A stretch of DNA of 64,000 nt, taken from contig NC_079901.1 in NCBI RefSeq assembly GCF_024868665.1, forward strand, positions 820,286 through 884,285, given 5' to 3'. Below the pieces are notes generated by a model that ran no database searches, was not told the DNA's origin, and saw only the letters and a program-made list of their open reading frames with translations. The stretch is from Triplophysa rosa (Eukaryota; Chordata; Actinopteri; Cypriniformes; Nemacheilidae). The translations under genes and the position numbers were made by a program. Shown in pieces: positions 1 to 10,464 of the stretch (the first letter of the stretch is position 1; the number at the start of each line of letters is the position of its first letter).

Positions 1-1001
1 TTTTAAGTTTAAAAAGAACTTGCCTGTGTTGAAGTGTGATGCATGCAGTCAGTTGTTAAAATGAAAATGAGGTTCCACTATGTTGGGCATCCTCTGCCCC
101 CCCTTCTTACCCACACACCTCTCCACCCCCAAACCAAGACGTAGCTTTGACCCTGGCTGTCTTTTTATCTGGCAACATGATGTGCTGTGGGTGATTTGTA
201 AATTAGAGAGAGATAAATTAAATGTTCATGTGTGTGACGTTTCTTCTAAAAGCGAGTTGGTTTTTACTTTTATCTGACAAATGTTGAAAAGTGTTCGAGA
301 CTTTGGGGTTTTGTCTTCTTATCAACGTGTCCCAAACATAGTTTATGTTTGTGTGTTTTTACGACCTGGTAATTAATGTTAAGGTTTGGGGGTTTTATGA
401 TCTGTTGTTGTGTCCCCACTGTCACTGCCTAGTATCTAGCCCCACTCCACTTGGTGGTTCCAGCCTGCCGGCCGGGATACCTATCTCCCAAGACAGCGTG
501 AAACCTGTCTGCTGGGGTTGTGTTTATCATTTAGAGAGATAAATGAAATGTTTATATGTGTGACGTTTTCATTTAAGAATGAGTTGGTTCCAGGTTTAAG
601 ACTTTTATCTGCCAAATAATGAAAGTGTTTGAGACTTTGGGGGTCTGCATTCTTATCAATGTGCCATAAACTACCTTTTAATTAAAGATATAGGGATCTT
701 GGCTGATTCTTTTGATTCTCACGTTAAAAACCAAACATGTCAAAATCTGGTTTAGGGTTAAACTTTTAAACCTGAAATTGGGAAAAACTTATAAATATCT
801 TCATCTCCAATTTGTTTAGTTCTACACAGTTTTATTGATTTGAGATGATATTTCAAGATCTAAAATAAGGATAGTCCCCTAGTTTATTTCTAACCCTAGG
901 TTAAAAAACAATTGTTTAGAATTATTTTCAAAATTCAAGATTGTTAACCTTATTCTTTAAAAATAAAAATAGAATAGTCTAATAACTTAATTTGATGTGA
1001 A
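1..1001. repeat. Gene-free 5' stretch with imperfect tandem duplication
   Basis: No convincing coding sequence. A segment around 190-345 is repeated at about 525-670: both read through an 'agagagataaat' block, a 'tgtgtgacgttt' block, 'gagttggtt', 'acttttatctg', then 'gagactttggggg/tt' and a 'cttatcaa' block. The spacing of about 335 bases suggests an old imperfect two-copy tandem repeat. The rest (700-1000) is AT-rich with no feature I recognise; it could contain the promoter of the zinc-finger gene that starts at 1002. Confidence 0.5.
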
Positions 1002-2448
1002 ATGGAAAACGTCTTTACATGCCGCTGTGGCTTTGCTTTTAAATCTATAAAAGGTTATGTCGATCATCAGGCATTTCATAGACATGAGGCTAATAACCAA
1101 TATCCATGTTGTGTGGCTGACTGCAAACGTGTTTTTTTTAAGTACAATGCTTTGAAAACGCATGTTTATCGACACCACAGAAACCCACGTGTGAATCAAT
1201 TGGACACCATGCATGGACCGTATGCATGTGACAACTTGAATTGTCAGAAACAGTGCACAGATATCAAAGATTTGCTTACACATCTTAGGTCACATCTTTC
1301 TAAACGTGAGATGGTAAACTGTCCATTTGGTAATTGTAGCAAAACTTTTAAGGTAAGGTCATCATTTACATCCCATATTTCCAGGACTCATAAACACGCA
1401 ATAGCAGCGCAAGTGTCCAATACATCTTCTGGAGGGTTGGTGTGTACTAAGCCAGCTTCTGATGTAAATGAAATGGATGCAGGTGGAAATTCAACTCCAT
1501 CTGAAGATTTGCTAGGAGACACTGACATGAGAGCCATGTACACCAAAAATCTGTGTATGTTTTAAATGAAGCTGCAGGCAAAACACCTAATTCCTTCATC
1601 CACCATACAGATGATTGTTGAAGAAATAAATGGCTTACATGACATTTGCAGTCAGCACACAAAAAACAATTCAAAGAAATACTTAAAGCAAATACAAATG
1701 TATCAGACTCTGATGCAGAAGCAGCTTTGAATGGTTTGACAGCTTTGCATTCTTCATGCAGCATTCCTCTTTCAACAGATTATTGCAGAAAGCAGTTTTT
1801 CCACAAAAATTTCTCTTATGTGCAACCACAAGCCATTCATCTAGGATCAGACGGTAATAGAAAAGAAAGGTATGTACAGTACATCCCTCTCAAAGAAACT
1901 TTAAAAGCTCTATTAAAAGATCCTGTGGTGTGGCAGCAATGTGTGAAGACTCAAAATGCCGCTCCTACTGGTGTGTTAACTGATGTGTGTGATGGATCCG
2001 TATTCAAAACCAATGATTTGTGTATGAAGTCAGGTATGAGTTTGAAGCTTATTCTGTACCAGGATACTTTTGAGGTAGTCAACCCTCTTGGCTCAGCAAA
2101 GAAAAAGCACAAGATTGTGGGAGTGTACTTTACACTTGCCAACTTTGAGCCATTCTGTCGGTCAAGTATTGATCACCTTCAGCTTTTGCTTTTGTGCATA
2201 GAGCAAGATATGAAATACTTTGGTCAAGAGAAATTGTTTTCAAGAATGCTGTCGGACATGAGAGATTTAGAAGACAATGGTCTAGTCACTTGTTCAAGTC
2301 ACACTGTATATGCAACTGCCTTGTGCATCGTTGGAGACAATTTGGGACAGCACTGTATTGGTAGTTATGTTGAAAATTTCAGCACTTCCTCTCACTTCTG
2401 TAGATTTTGCTTGGTACCCAGAGAGGAAATTGATAATGTAAATGTCAG
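1002..2448 (+). pseudogene. C2H2 zinc-finger / transposase-like gene, broken (N-terminal part)
   Basis: The first 187 codons (1002-1562) hold four C2H2-like fingers: an atypical first one, then three with clear C-x4-C...H-x3/4-H spacing. An in-frame TAA at 1563-1565 interrupts the reading frame, which resumes with 'MKLQAKHLIPSS' and then shifts frame in a run of six A (1661-1666). The downstream frame (to 2448) has motifs 'YVQYIPLKETLKALL', 'CDGSVFK', 'VNPLGSAKKKHKI' and 'GDNLGQHCIGSY', and a C-x2-C ending ('CRFCLVP'). I recognise this as a multicopy fish protein family. The layout resembles the tnp2-type transposase of CACTA/EnSpm elements, but that is inference. The frame is cut at 2449 by the terminus of a DIRS element; the probable last exon is found at 6192-6489 and the middle is missing. 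With one stop and one frameshift this copy cannot encode the full protein, unless the homopolymer shift is a sequencing error. Confidence 0.7.
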
Positions 2449-4790
2449 TTCCCTTTCTGTCGGTCTCTCGACATTGTGTCGAACCGACAGAATGGGGTTT
2501 GTCTTGAGAACCTATCATCTTCTGAGTATTTAGAAAAGGCCAATGGAAATTGGCGAATGAAATTTGCATGCCGGGCTCCTCCCCGGATGTCCGGGTATAA
2601 GAGGGAAGCCGGCGTGCTCATTCATTCACCTTTTGTTCTTCAGAGCCTACGCATCTGATGAGCAGCTCCAGGTCTTCGCTGATCTTCCAGATCTTCGCTG
2701 GTATCCTGCTGGAATCTACGACGTGGTGCAGCGGACGGTCCCTTCCTGCAGCGACTTTCCCCTGGGCGTCTCGGCAGTTCCAGAAGTGCCTGAGCACTTT
2801 TTTTCTAAAAGAGTAAATTTCTCCAGCGTGGCATGTCCCGCTGTTCTCTTGGGTGCGACGCGCTCATTGAGGAAGGGGATGGACACGATGTCTGTCTCAC
2901 GTGTTTGGGTCTCCAGCACGCTGAGGCAGCCTTCGTGGATACATCTTGCCCGCACTGCGGGAAGATGCCTATCCAGACGTTGCGGTCACGGGTGGCTGTA
3001 TTCTTTATGGGTAAAGCCACCACCTCGTCTGTTACCCGATCCGTGACGGCAGTGACTACGGCCCTGCCGCCCGTTTCGTTAACACCGGGGGTGATATGGG
3101 GATCACCGTGAACGTTAGACCGCCAGCCACAGGCTCACGGACCGTTCACGCCCCGTCCGCTTGTCTGACCATCCCTTAAGAGACGGTCCTACCCCGTCTT
3201 GTTCCTCCGCCACGTACTCGGGAGTGCGTGACGAAGATGAGATGTCGATCACAGCATCGGAGGGCGACCTCTTGGCATCCGACCCCGACGATTCCTCGGA
3301 GCTCCCTCCCCCGGGGGGACGAGCCCAGGAAGAGGCGGACGTTGAGATGTCAACCATGCTCTTCCGGGCCGCCCGAGCATTGGGCTGCAGTGCACAGCAC
3401 CGCCTTTACCCCAGCGCTCGCGGTTGGATACGTGGTACCTGGGGTCTGAGCGCGGCTCCAAGCCGCGCCCAGCGCCGGTCCCGTATTTCCCGGAGGTACA
3501 TGAGGAGCTGAGTAAGACTTGGAACGCGCCCCTCACGGCTCGTTCCAGTCAGAAAGGCTCAGTCGCCCTTACTTCCCTCGATGGTGGGGCGGCCAGGGGC
3601 TATGTCGAGATCCCCCAGGTGGAGCGTGCTGTCGCGGTGCACCTATGCCCGCAGACAGCGGCCACCTGGAGGGCTCGGCCTAGACTCCCATCCAAGGCGT
3701 GTAAGTTTTCGGCATCGCTGGTGTCGAAGGCTTACATGGCTGCGGGTCAGGCCGCCTCCTCCCTCCACGCCATGGCCATCCTGCAGGTCCACCAGGCCAA
3801 GGCGTTGAAGGAGCTCCACGAGGGTAAGACCGACCCAACGGTTATGCAGGAACTCCGTACCGCCACCGATCTCGCTCTACGGGCGACTAAGGTGACGGCA
3901 CGGGCCTTGGGTCGGGCGATGTCCACCATGGTGGTCCAAGAGAGGCACCTCTGGCTCAACCTTGCGCAGATGCGGGACGCTGAGAAGGTTCGCTTTCTCG
4001 ACGCCCCCATCTCGCAGGGAGGGCTGTTTGGTGACACCGTTGAGGATTTCTCTCAGCAGTTCTCAACGGTGAAGAAGCAGACGGAGGCTATCAAGCACAT
4101 CTTGCCCCGCCGTGACTCGGCCGTCGTCAGGCCTCCGAGATCCCGAGCGGCGTCTGCTTCCCGCAGCCCCGGACCTCTTCGACTCCGGATCCGGCTCCAG
4201 TGCCCCCTTCTCAGGCTGCCTCCCGGAGAAGGACGTCGAAGAGGAAACCGCCTCCCCGTCAGCAGCCGTCGCGGAAGCAGAAGCGGCCCTGACGGAGAGA
4301 CCCCAGGGAGATTGAGACTACCATCGGGCCCGATTCCAGCCACCACATCGCTGGATCGGAGAGGGACGGTTCCTGCCCCGTCCTTCCATCAGCTGGTCCC
4401 CCCCGGGGGGCCAGCGCCCACTTCCTCACGAAAAGAGTTTCCTCTCTCTCTGGGTTGTCACAGCCGTTCCCACCCTCTGGTCGACGGTGGACGGCAACTC
4501 GACGTTGCGTCATGGCGAAGCGCAATGTCGAGTATAAACACTGGCCTTCAGCACTCTCAGACAGACAGTGCGTCGAGCCAGACAATCGCCAGGCAGGAAA
4601 AACAGCAGAGCCGATCTCCTCCCCGGGGGTCCTCCCTCGGCAAGGAATCCGTACTGCTAGCCATCGAACCACCCTCCGGGGGGACGATGAAGCAGATCAA
4701 ACCTCTAGTCCCCCTGTCACAGTTCTGGGTGCCTGGTCTCAGCTTCCCAGACTGTCAGGTTGGCTGAGGAAGACGATCCGTCTTCGGAAC
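2449..4790 (+). mobile_element. DIRS-type retroelement, 5' part only (copy A)
   Basis: Starts with the same terminal sequence (ttccctttctgtcggtctct) seen at 10311 and, inverted, at 28244. It includes the inverted-terminal-repeat body with a TATA-like box near 2598 and a gag-like region. A short Cys-rich stretch at 2833-3040 encodes C-x3-C, C-x2-C and CPHC-type pairs. The sequence then runs parallel to the gag region of the copy at 10311-15026. RT, RNase H and tyrosine recombinase are absent. At about 4790 the DIRS sequence joins directly onto the 3' part of a gypsy-like LTR element with no host DNA between. The exact junction is uncertain by some tens of bases. Confidence 0.75.
3424..4767 (+). 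pseudogene. DIRS gag-like ORF (copy A)
   Basis: A 447-codon open frame. Residues around 110-230 contain the block 'AMAILQVHQAKALKEL', then 'RTATDLALRATKVTARALGRAM' and 'VQERHLWLNLAQM', repeated almost unchanged in the other DIRS copies (10845-11090 plus, and 27211-26900 minus). This conservation between copies is the main evidence that this is the real frame. The C-terminal 150 residues are Pro/Arg/Ser-rich with no recognisable fold. DIRS gag proteins are poorly conserved, so a packaging or RNA-binding role is assumed from position. The element around it is truncated, so the ORF is a relic even though it is open. Confidence 0.6.
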
Positions 4791-5107
4791 TCCCTCGGAA
4801 TGTCCGATGCGGAACTCCCTCCGGTCCCCACGGATTCGCCAAGGTCGGCTATGGATCCGGTGGTGCGGAGAAGGAGGGAGAGGCGCAGCGGAGGAGCGTC
4901 CAGTCCGGTGCAGCCGGTCCAGTCCGGTGTCACCGGCGTCCAGTCCGGTGTCCAGCCGGCGTCCAGTCCGGTGATCCAGCCGGCGTCCAGTCCGGTGATC
5001 CAGCGGCGTCCAGTCCGGTGATCCAGCCGGCGTCCAGTCCGGGTCCAGCCGGCGTCCAGTCCGGCGTCCAGCGGTCCAGCCCGCCAGCCGGCCTCCAGCC
5101 GGCGTCA

Positions 5108-5318
5108 GCCCTGTCCAGCCGGCCTTCCAGCCGGCGTCAAGCCCTGTCCAGCCGGCCTTCCAGCCGGCGTCAAGCCCTGTCCAGCCGGCCTTCCAGCCGG
5201 CGTCAAGCCCTGTCCAGCCGGCCTTCCAGCCGGCGTCAAGCCCTGTCCAGCCGGCCTTCCAGCCGGCGTCAAGCCCTGTCCAGCCGGCCTTCCAGCCGGC
5301 GTCAAGCCCTGTCCAGCC
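5108..5318 (+). repeat. 33-bp tandem array (about 6 units)
   Basis: A 33-base unit (core 'cctgtccagccggccttcc', followed by 'agccggcgtcaag') is repeated about six times with almost no divergence. It grades leftward into looser 'ccggcgtccagtccggtg' repeats (4915-5100). The plus frame reads an 11-residue Ser/Arg/Pro/Gln repeat and the minus frame a Gly/Pro/Ala repeat. The homologous zone of the 40-42 kb element is longer but more degenerate, so the array expanded recently inside this copy. Confidence 0.9.
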
Positions 5319-5627
5319 GGTCCCTGGGAGACTCCCAGGGCCAAAGACTGTTCCCCCGGACTCCTCCTAAGTCCCCCAGGACTCAGCGCCCTCGAGCGCA
5401 GCCGGGGACTGGGACTTTCCCCACCCCCATGACTGCCCCCTATGGGCCTTGTTTTGCCCCACCCCCCCTCCCATGTTTGTTATTTTTATTGTCGCACCCC
5501 AACCCCATTGTCATTTTGTCTTGTTTGCCACTGATTCTGTTCTCCATGTTTTGTCTGGTCTTGTCTTTGTCTCAGTCTGCCTTGTCTTGTCCGTCTACCC
5601 CTTGGTGAGCACCTGGAGGTGCTCATT

Positions 5628-5641
5628 AAAGGGGGGGCTTC
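5628..5641 (+). other. Polypurine tract of gypsy-like element
   Basis: The purine run 'aaaggggggg' plus 'cttc' lies immediately 5' of the LTR start TGTCATGG at 5642, the expected place for the plus-strand primer. The same tract is present inverted at 40964-40980. Confidence 0.75.
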
Positions 5642-6175
5642 TGTCATGGCTCTGCTTCATTTAGTCATGCTTTTCTTGGTCCTGTAGCAGAGCCATGACA
5701 AAGTCTTTGGTTATGTGTGGAGAGAGTCTTTTTGACCCTTTCGGTCTTCGATACTCTCTCCGGTCTTTGTCTGTTTTCCCGCCCTTTTGTATCCCTCGTT
5801 ATTGCTTGTTGATTAGTTCATGTCTCACACCTGTTCCCTCTTGATTTCCTCCCCTTTATATAGTCCTCATGTTTCATTGTCCTGTGCTCTGTCATTGTAT
5901 TCAGTGCGTCTTGTTGCTCGTCCAGTGTGTTCCAGTATTGCCTGTTCCTGTCGTGCTGTTTCAAGTCTTAGTAAGTGTTTGAGTTTAGTTTATGTCAAGT
6001 GTTGTTTTAGTTCAGTTTAGTGCAAGTTAGTCTTCGTCCCGTTTATTCTGTTTTCCTGTTATCAGTTTTCCCCCATCGTGGGTTTTGTTTTGTGTTTTAT
6101 GTAATAAAGTTACGTTTTTGTTAACCCCTTCACTGCTGCCTGCAATTGGGTTCTCCTTCCACGTATTTCGTGACA
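5642..6175 (+). mobile_element. 3' LTR of gypsy-like element
   Basis: Begins TGTCATGGCTCTGC and ends CGTGACA, so it has TG...CA ends. It has a nearby internal inverted copy of 'gcagagccatgaca', a TATA-like 'ttatatag' near 5855, a T-rich middle and an 'aataaag' polyadenylation-type signal near 6102. Length is 534 bp. It is related to, but clearly diverged from, the LTRs at 40394-40963 and 42272-42849 and the solo LTR at 59205-59762. Host sequence resumes at 6176. Confidence 0.8.
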
Positions 6176-6191
6176 ACTTTGTGTCCACAGA

Positions 6192-6489
6192 AATGAACTT
6201 CAGGGGAACTCTTTATAAAATGGGGTTCTTTCTATGCCTTAACAATGATGAGTCTCTGAAATTTGGACAGATTGAGCTTGTTCTGATGAAAGAAAACAAA
6301 GACGTGTATTTTTTTGTGACGCCACACTCATCCTACATGCCAGAGTATGGGCTCCATAAAATTGGAGAAGCTGCAAGGGATGTGGTTTGCATTAATGCTG
6401 ATCGGTGTCTCGATTTTTATCCACTACCAGCATACAGTTTGTTTGCAATGAAAGTAGTATCCCTGAAGCATGATGTTTTAGACCTGTAG
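6192..6489 (+). pseudogene. Last exon of the C2H2/transposase-like gene
   Basis: An AG acceptor (tttgtgtccacag, ending 6191) precedes an open frame of about 98 codons containing 'KMGFFLCLNNDE', 'FGQIELVLM', 'CLDFYPLPAYSLF' and 'VVSLKHD', closed by TAG at 6487-6489. I recognise this as the C-terminal block of the family whose N-terminal part lies at 1002-2448. The two parts are now separated by the DIRS-gypsy chimera, and the region that should lie between them is not in the window. An AATAAA follows 16 bases after the stop. Confidence 0.6.
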
Positions 6490-6504
6490 TTGTGTTTCAT
6501 TTTC

Positions 6505-6510
6505 AATAAA
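6505..6510 (+). terminator. Polyadenylation signal AATAAA
   Basis: AATAAA lies 16 bases after the TAG that closes the transposase-like gene and only 22 bases before the start codon of the next gene on the same strand. The two genes are therefore packed unusually tightly for a vertebrate. Confidence 0.6.
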
Positions 6511-6532
6511 CATTTATTTCTCCTTTTAGCCA

Positions 6533-9227
6533 TGGATGACATAGCCACTCATATTAAAGAGGCATTACCAACGTGCAGCACACCAGATACACTGCAACCC
6601 ATTTTGGATGCCCTCCAAAACCTTGGGGTGGAAACAGTTGAAGATATGAAGCTTGTTCAGATGGACGACCTTGCAGGAGTGCTCAAACCAATTCAAGCAA
6701 GGAAGCTTCTTGCACATGTAAACAGTAAGTAAAGCCTAATATGTAATATGTCAGATTGAGGATGTTGAAACTAGTGGCATTTGGGGCTACCGTGGGATTG
6801 GAATGAAACCATTTCACCTACTAATCATAGCTCTTGATAGCTCTGTAATGACTTACAGAATGTGTCAGCTAGTCACGAGGTTTAGGCTATTTTTTACCTT
6901 TAAATGAAATTTTAATTACATTGTTGTAAATATTGATACATAGGGCTTGTATTTGGAAAATTAAAAACAGATGTAAACATATTGTACTCGTTTCACAATT
7001 TGTACAAAGTTTCTTTTTAAACAGTCAAAAGTTAATCTCTTAAAGATTGTAATCAATCTTTTTAACAAAATGTGTCTCTGTGCATTAAGGAGTCTTCACA
7101 GCTTCAAGCCACTCAAACATGGGGGAAGATTTCCCAGTCTCACCCCAAACTTTTGCAACACCACCTCGGTTCAGTACAAGCCCAGGCTCAAGCCTGCCTG
7201 TTACTTCACAATGCTCATTTTCAACACCAACCTCCTCTCAGTCTGATACTGAAAGCACAAGTTCTGCTACACAATTGAGCAGTGACTGGCACTACAATTT
7301 TAAAATCCCTTGGAACATGCTGCCATCTGTTTTGAGGAAGAAATTGGATAAGCAGGAGCGACCAACAGCCAGGGAAAGGAGAGAAATGATTCACATAATT
7401 TCAGGCGAAATCCTTGCCATGCGTAAAAAACCATCAAAGAAGGACCTTGATCAAATTGCACGAAACATGGTCCTACAATATCCAAAGTCTTTGAAAGACA
7501 TGATAGAAGATGAAGTGGTTGGAAGTGGCCATGATTCCATAACAAAACAACTTCAGTGCAGAGTTGACAATTACAAGCGAAATGAAATTCTGAAAAAGCG
7601 CAACAGTACTCCAGCAAATGACACAAGCACTGATCCTGAAAATAAGAAGAAACGGTTAGACTCGTATGGCTGTATTGTGTATGAGTCTGTGCCTGTGAAT
7701 ATGGATGCATAAATGAAGAAAAAAAAGAGATGCAAGAAATGTTCAAGGAAAATGACAGGAATGAAAAACATATAAATTTGTTAATCTCTGATACCTTTGT
7801 GTCTCAGAGAAGTGACATAACGTCTGGTAAGGACATGCAGGTCCTTAAAGAAGAATGGCCCTACCTTTTCTCATTTGTTGGCATGAAGAAACACTTCAAA
7901 CTTTTAACTGGTGTGCACATAAATGAGGCATTTGATGAGGCCATGACAACTAAACTTGCAAGAGTTCTTGACTACTTTCAGTCTCTTCCAATTGAGAAGT
8001 CAGCCATAGCCGCAAAAGACAGATCTGAAATCCAAGCGAGTGGTGGACCCTCTGGGGCAGTGTTGATGCTGCTCTCATACTTCAAAGAAGATCAGACAAA
8101 AATGTTTCACATAGTTGACAATACATGCATTGCAGATGAGGTTGAGACTGAACACCTGCCACCCACACCATGCATTATTGTATGTGTAAGTGAGCGGCAA
8201 GTGAGCGTAACTCCGTAAGTGAGCGGAGTTTGTGTGCCCTACATGCCATAGCCACGTAAAGTAATGGATTTGCCTTTGACTTTTTTCACAGGAACAAGTC
8301 CAATATCTGCTGCAGCTTTCATGGTGGCAGCAGACCAGGAGGTGATAATTGACAATTTAATGAGCTTCACTGATGCACTGGTCAGCATGTTCATCTGTTA
8401 CTACAGTTTCAACATGCACTACCCTGTGGAAATCGGGGCTACGCTGGAGTTTCTTCAAAGGTAAATGTGCCCTAATTCTCTTCAGATTGGGAATGTTTTT
8501 GAGTATTTAAAGTGTTAGTTCACCCAAAAATGAGAATTCTGTCATTAATTACTCACCCTCATGGAGTTCCAGGCCCATAAGGCCTTCGTTCATCTTGGGA
8601 ACACAAATTCTTTCTGAACCATCCGTAGGCAGCAACATCATTTCAACTTTCAAGGCCCAAAATGGTAGTAACGACATTGTTAAAATAGTCCATGTGACAA
8701 CAGTGGTTCAACCTTAATGTTCTGAAGCGAAGAGAATACTTTTTGTGCACAAAAACAAGTAAGGGAGAATGAACAGGCAGCCGCTTTGCGTCAGGTCCTG
8801 ATCACACTGTCGGGGCTTATTTCTGCGACTATTTTAACAATGTTGTTACTACTACCTTTCTTGGCCTAGAAAGTAGCTATATCTTGCTGCATATGGATGG
8901 TTTAAAATGCTCTCGGATTTCATAAAAAAGTCCTTACGGGTTTGAAATGAAGTGAGGGTCAGTAATCAATGAAAGGATTTTCATTTTTGGGTAAACTAAC
9001 CCTTTAAGCAAGATTCTTGTGTTTGAATCTGAACTTAATATTAATTAACTGTTGATATAAAACAGTGTTTGTATTTTGTACTACTCCTTTATCAACAGGT
9101 GCATGTTTAAGATCAATCCGGACAAGGCTCTAAAGTTGAGTGTCTCGAAAAAAAGAAGAGCAATGCAGTCACCCCAAAAGTGCTGACCCTCATTAACCAC
9201 ATTTCTGAGTATGAATGGAGTGCTTAA
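6533..9227 (+). pseudogene. SAM-domain gene, fish 'SAMD3-like' family, disrupted
   Basis: Exon 1 (6533-6724) encodes about 64 residues that read as a SAM-type helical bundle ('ILDALQNLGVETVEDMKLV', ending 'IQARKLLAHV') and ends at a GTAAGT donor. Exon 2 starts about 7098 after 'tcttcacag' and restores the frame into 'MGEDFPVSP'. It carries the family block 'FKIPWNMLPSVLRKKL', 'RREMIHIISGEI' and 'YPKSLKDMI'. The frame stops at TAA 7710-7712, next to a run of eight A, and resumes in another frame at 7730 up to about 8180. Exon 3 (8292-8460) and exon 4 (9099-9227) hold the conserved tail ('LEFLQR' joined to 'CMFKINPDKALK'), with a further one-base shift before 'VLTLINHISEYEW' and TAA 9225-9227. 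The biochemical role of this family is unknown to me. It is broken as given, but two of its shifts lie at or next to A runs and could be sequence errors. Confidence 0.7.
8511..9003. mobile_element. TTAA-flanked MITE in an intron
   Basis: The left end 'agtgttagttcacccaaaaa' and the inverted right end (agggttagtttacccaaaaa on the other strand) are terminal inverted repeats of at least 30 bases, flanked by TTAA at 8507-8510 and 9004-9007. TTAA duplication is typical of piggyBac and Kolobok elements. The interior (493 bp) has no transposase, so it is non-autonomous. It lies in the third intron of the SAMD3-like gene. Confidence 0.8.
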
Positions 9228-9264
9228 TTGGTAAGTTGTTTATTGTCACTTTACGCATGTTTTA

Positions 9265-9360
9265 CTTGATTGAACATGCATAGTACATATATTTAAAAAC
9301 ATACATAGTACATGCATTTAAAAACATACATAGTGCATGCATTTAAAAAACATAGTACAT
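9265..9360. repeat. Short tandem repeat of about 28 bp
   Basis: Three to four imperfect units of 'acatagtacatgcatttaaa' type precede the hAT-like MITE at 9361. The last unit provides its 8-bp target duplication (tagtacat). Confidence 0.7.
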
Positions 9361-9742
9361 TAGGGATGTAACGATTGACGGTGAGCCGGTTGAAAATCGA
9401 TTATAATGTGTGACGATTCAAACCTAAACGTGGACATGCTGATATTTCTTAAATGCAAAAAAATCCAAGAAAAGCACAGACAGTATTAGTTTGTTTATAT
9501 TAAAGAGACTTTTTCTATTATTAATTTGTTTTAAAATTTCAGTTTAGTTTTGCTATTTGAAATGAAACATAATTTTATTATACAAAGAAACGTGAAGCAT
9601 TTAAGAAATAATGCAAGGGAAGTTGGTCATTTCTAATTTGTTTCAACTCATTTTGTAAAAATAAATTGTGAATAAATCGCATCGTGAGATCAGAATCATG
9701 AATCGCATCGCATCGTGTCCTGAGTGAATCGTTACATCCCTA
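9361..9742. mobile_element. hAT-like MITE with perfect 8-bp TSD
   Basis: Terminal inverted repeats 'tagggatgtaacgatt' (left) and 'aatcgttacatcccta' (right), flanked on both sides by the identical octamer tagtacat (9353-9360 and 9743-9750). Length 382 bp with no coding capacity. The 8-bp duplication and the TAGGG-type end fit the hAT superfamily. Confidence 0.85.
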
Positions 9743-9750
9743 TAGTACAT

Positions 9751-10310
9751 ACATTTAACATGAACATGCCCCTGCAACACTAAAATAACCATCAACTGCT
9801 ATATCAAGTAAAAACAGACATTAAGAAGGAAATGGCATACATTAATAGACAATAATAAATTTATTAAACTTCTGTACACCCATCTTGGTAAGTTGAATGC
9901 AGCTCTTAACATCTGTCAACAAATATGTTTTCTAGGTCCAAGGAGGGAACCACAGTTGGCCTGTTTAAGTCAAAGTTCAAGATCCCAGATGTTTTTACAG
10001 TTAGTAACTGCACTTTTTATACTTATTTTTTTTAGGGCAGGTTGTAATATTAGATGAATGATGAATGTTTTTTTTTTAGTTTTTGTTTTATTAATGCTGT
10101 CAAATCGTTAAAATTTAAGTTTTTGTTTACATAATGTGTGTGGTTTGACGGCTAGTTTTTGTCGAAGCAAATTTAAAGTTCAATTGTGTAATGTATATGT
10201 TGACGTAAACAACTTCTGTTTCTGTTTATGTTCAATGTAAACACGGCTTTTGATATTAGCTCAATGCCTGTTTTTATGTTGAATAAAAAAGTTTTGAATT
10301 GTGTCATTTG
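9751..10310. other. AT-rich non-coding stretch upstream of DIRS insertion
   Basis: No long open frame. One possible short exon: after 'ttttctag' (to 9937) an open stretch of about 66 bases ends at 'acag/ttagt' near 10000. It could belong to the protease/F-box gene further right, but it shows no recognisable motif. The rest is T-rich and ends at the DIRS terminus at 10311. Confidence 0.35.
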
Positions 10311-10456
10311 TTCCCTTTCTGTCGGTCTCTCGACGTTGTGTCGAGCCGACAGATGGGGTTCGTCCCTGAGAACCAATCGCTTCCGACCTCTTAGAAAAGG
10401 CCAATGAAATTGGCTAATGAAATTTGCATGCCGGACTCCGCCCCCGGATATCCGTG

Positions 10457-10464
10457 TATAAAAG
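10457..10464 (+). promoter_or_regulatory. TATA box in DIRS terminal repeat
   Basis: TATAAAAG lies about 145 bases inside the element, after a 'cggactccgcccccggatat' GC-box-like segment. The same arrangement is conserved in the repeats at 22758 and, inverted, at 14857 and 28095. It is probably the element's own promoter. Confidence 0.6.

Larger units (their letters stand above)
4790..6175 (+). mobile_element. Gypsy-like LTR element, 3' part with 3' LTR
   Basis: This segment is a diverged sister of the minus-strand element at 40394-42849. It has a GC-rich, Pro/Ser/Gln-coding repeat zone (4900-5320), a 'ccctatgggcc' block, a hairpin-like 'gagcacctggaggtgctc', then a polypurine tract and a 3' LTR ending in TGACA. 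The 5' LTR and most of the gag region are missing; the left edge fuses with a DIRS fragment. The repeat has no detectable protease, RT or integrase, as in the more complete copy, so the family looks non-autonomous. Confidence 0.75.

Noticed and set aside
1002..1565. Independent 187-residue zinc-finger transcription factor
   Set aside because: The frame continues past the TAA into the family's normal sequence ('KLQAKHLIPSS'), so the stop is more likely a disabling mutation in a longer gene.
2294..2569. Minus-strand ORF of 91 codons across the DIRS border
   Set aside because: Spans a gene-transposon junction and shows no conserved motif.
5108..5318. CRISPR-like array
   Set aside because: Units are contiguous without spacers and the DNA is vertebrate.
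4900..5344. Collagen- or mucin-like protein genes on both strands
   Set aside because: Open frames are by-products of a repeat whose unit length is a multiple of three inside an LTR element.
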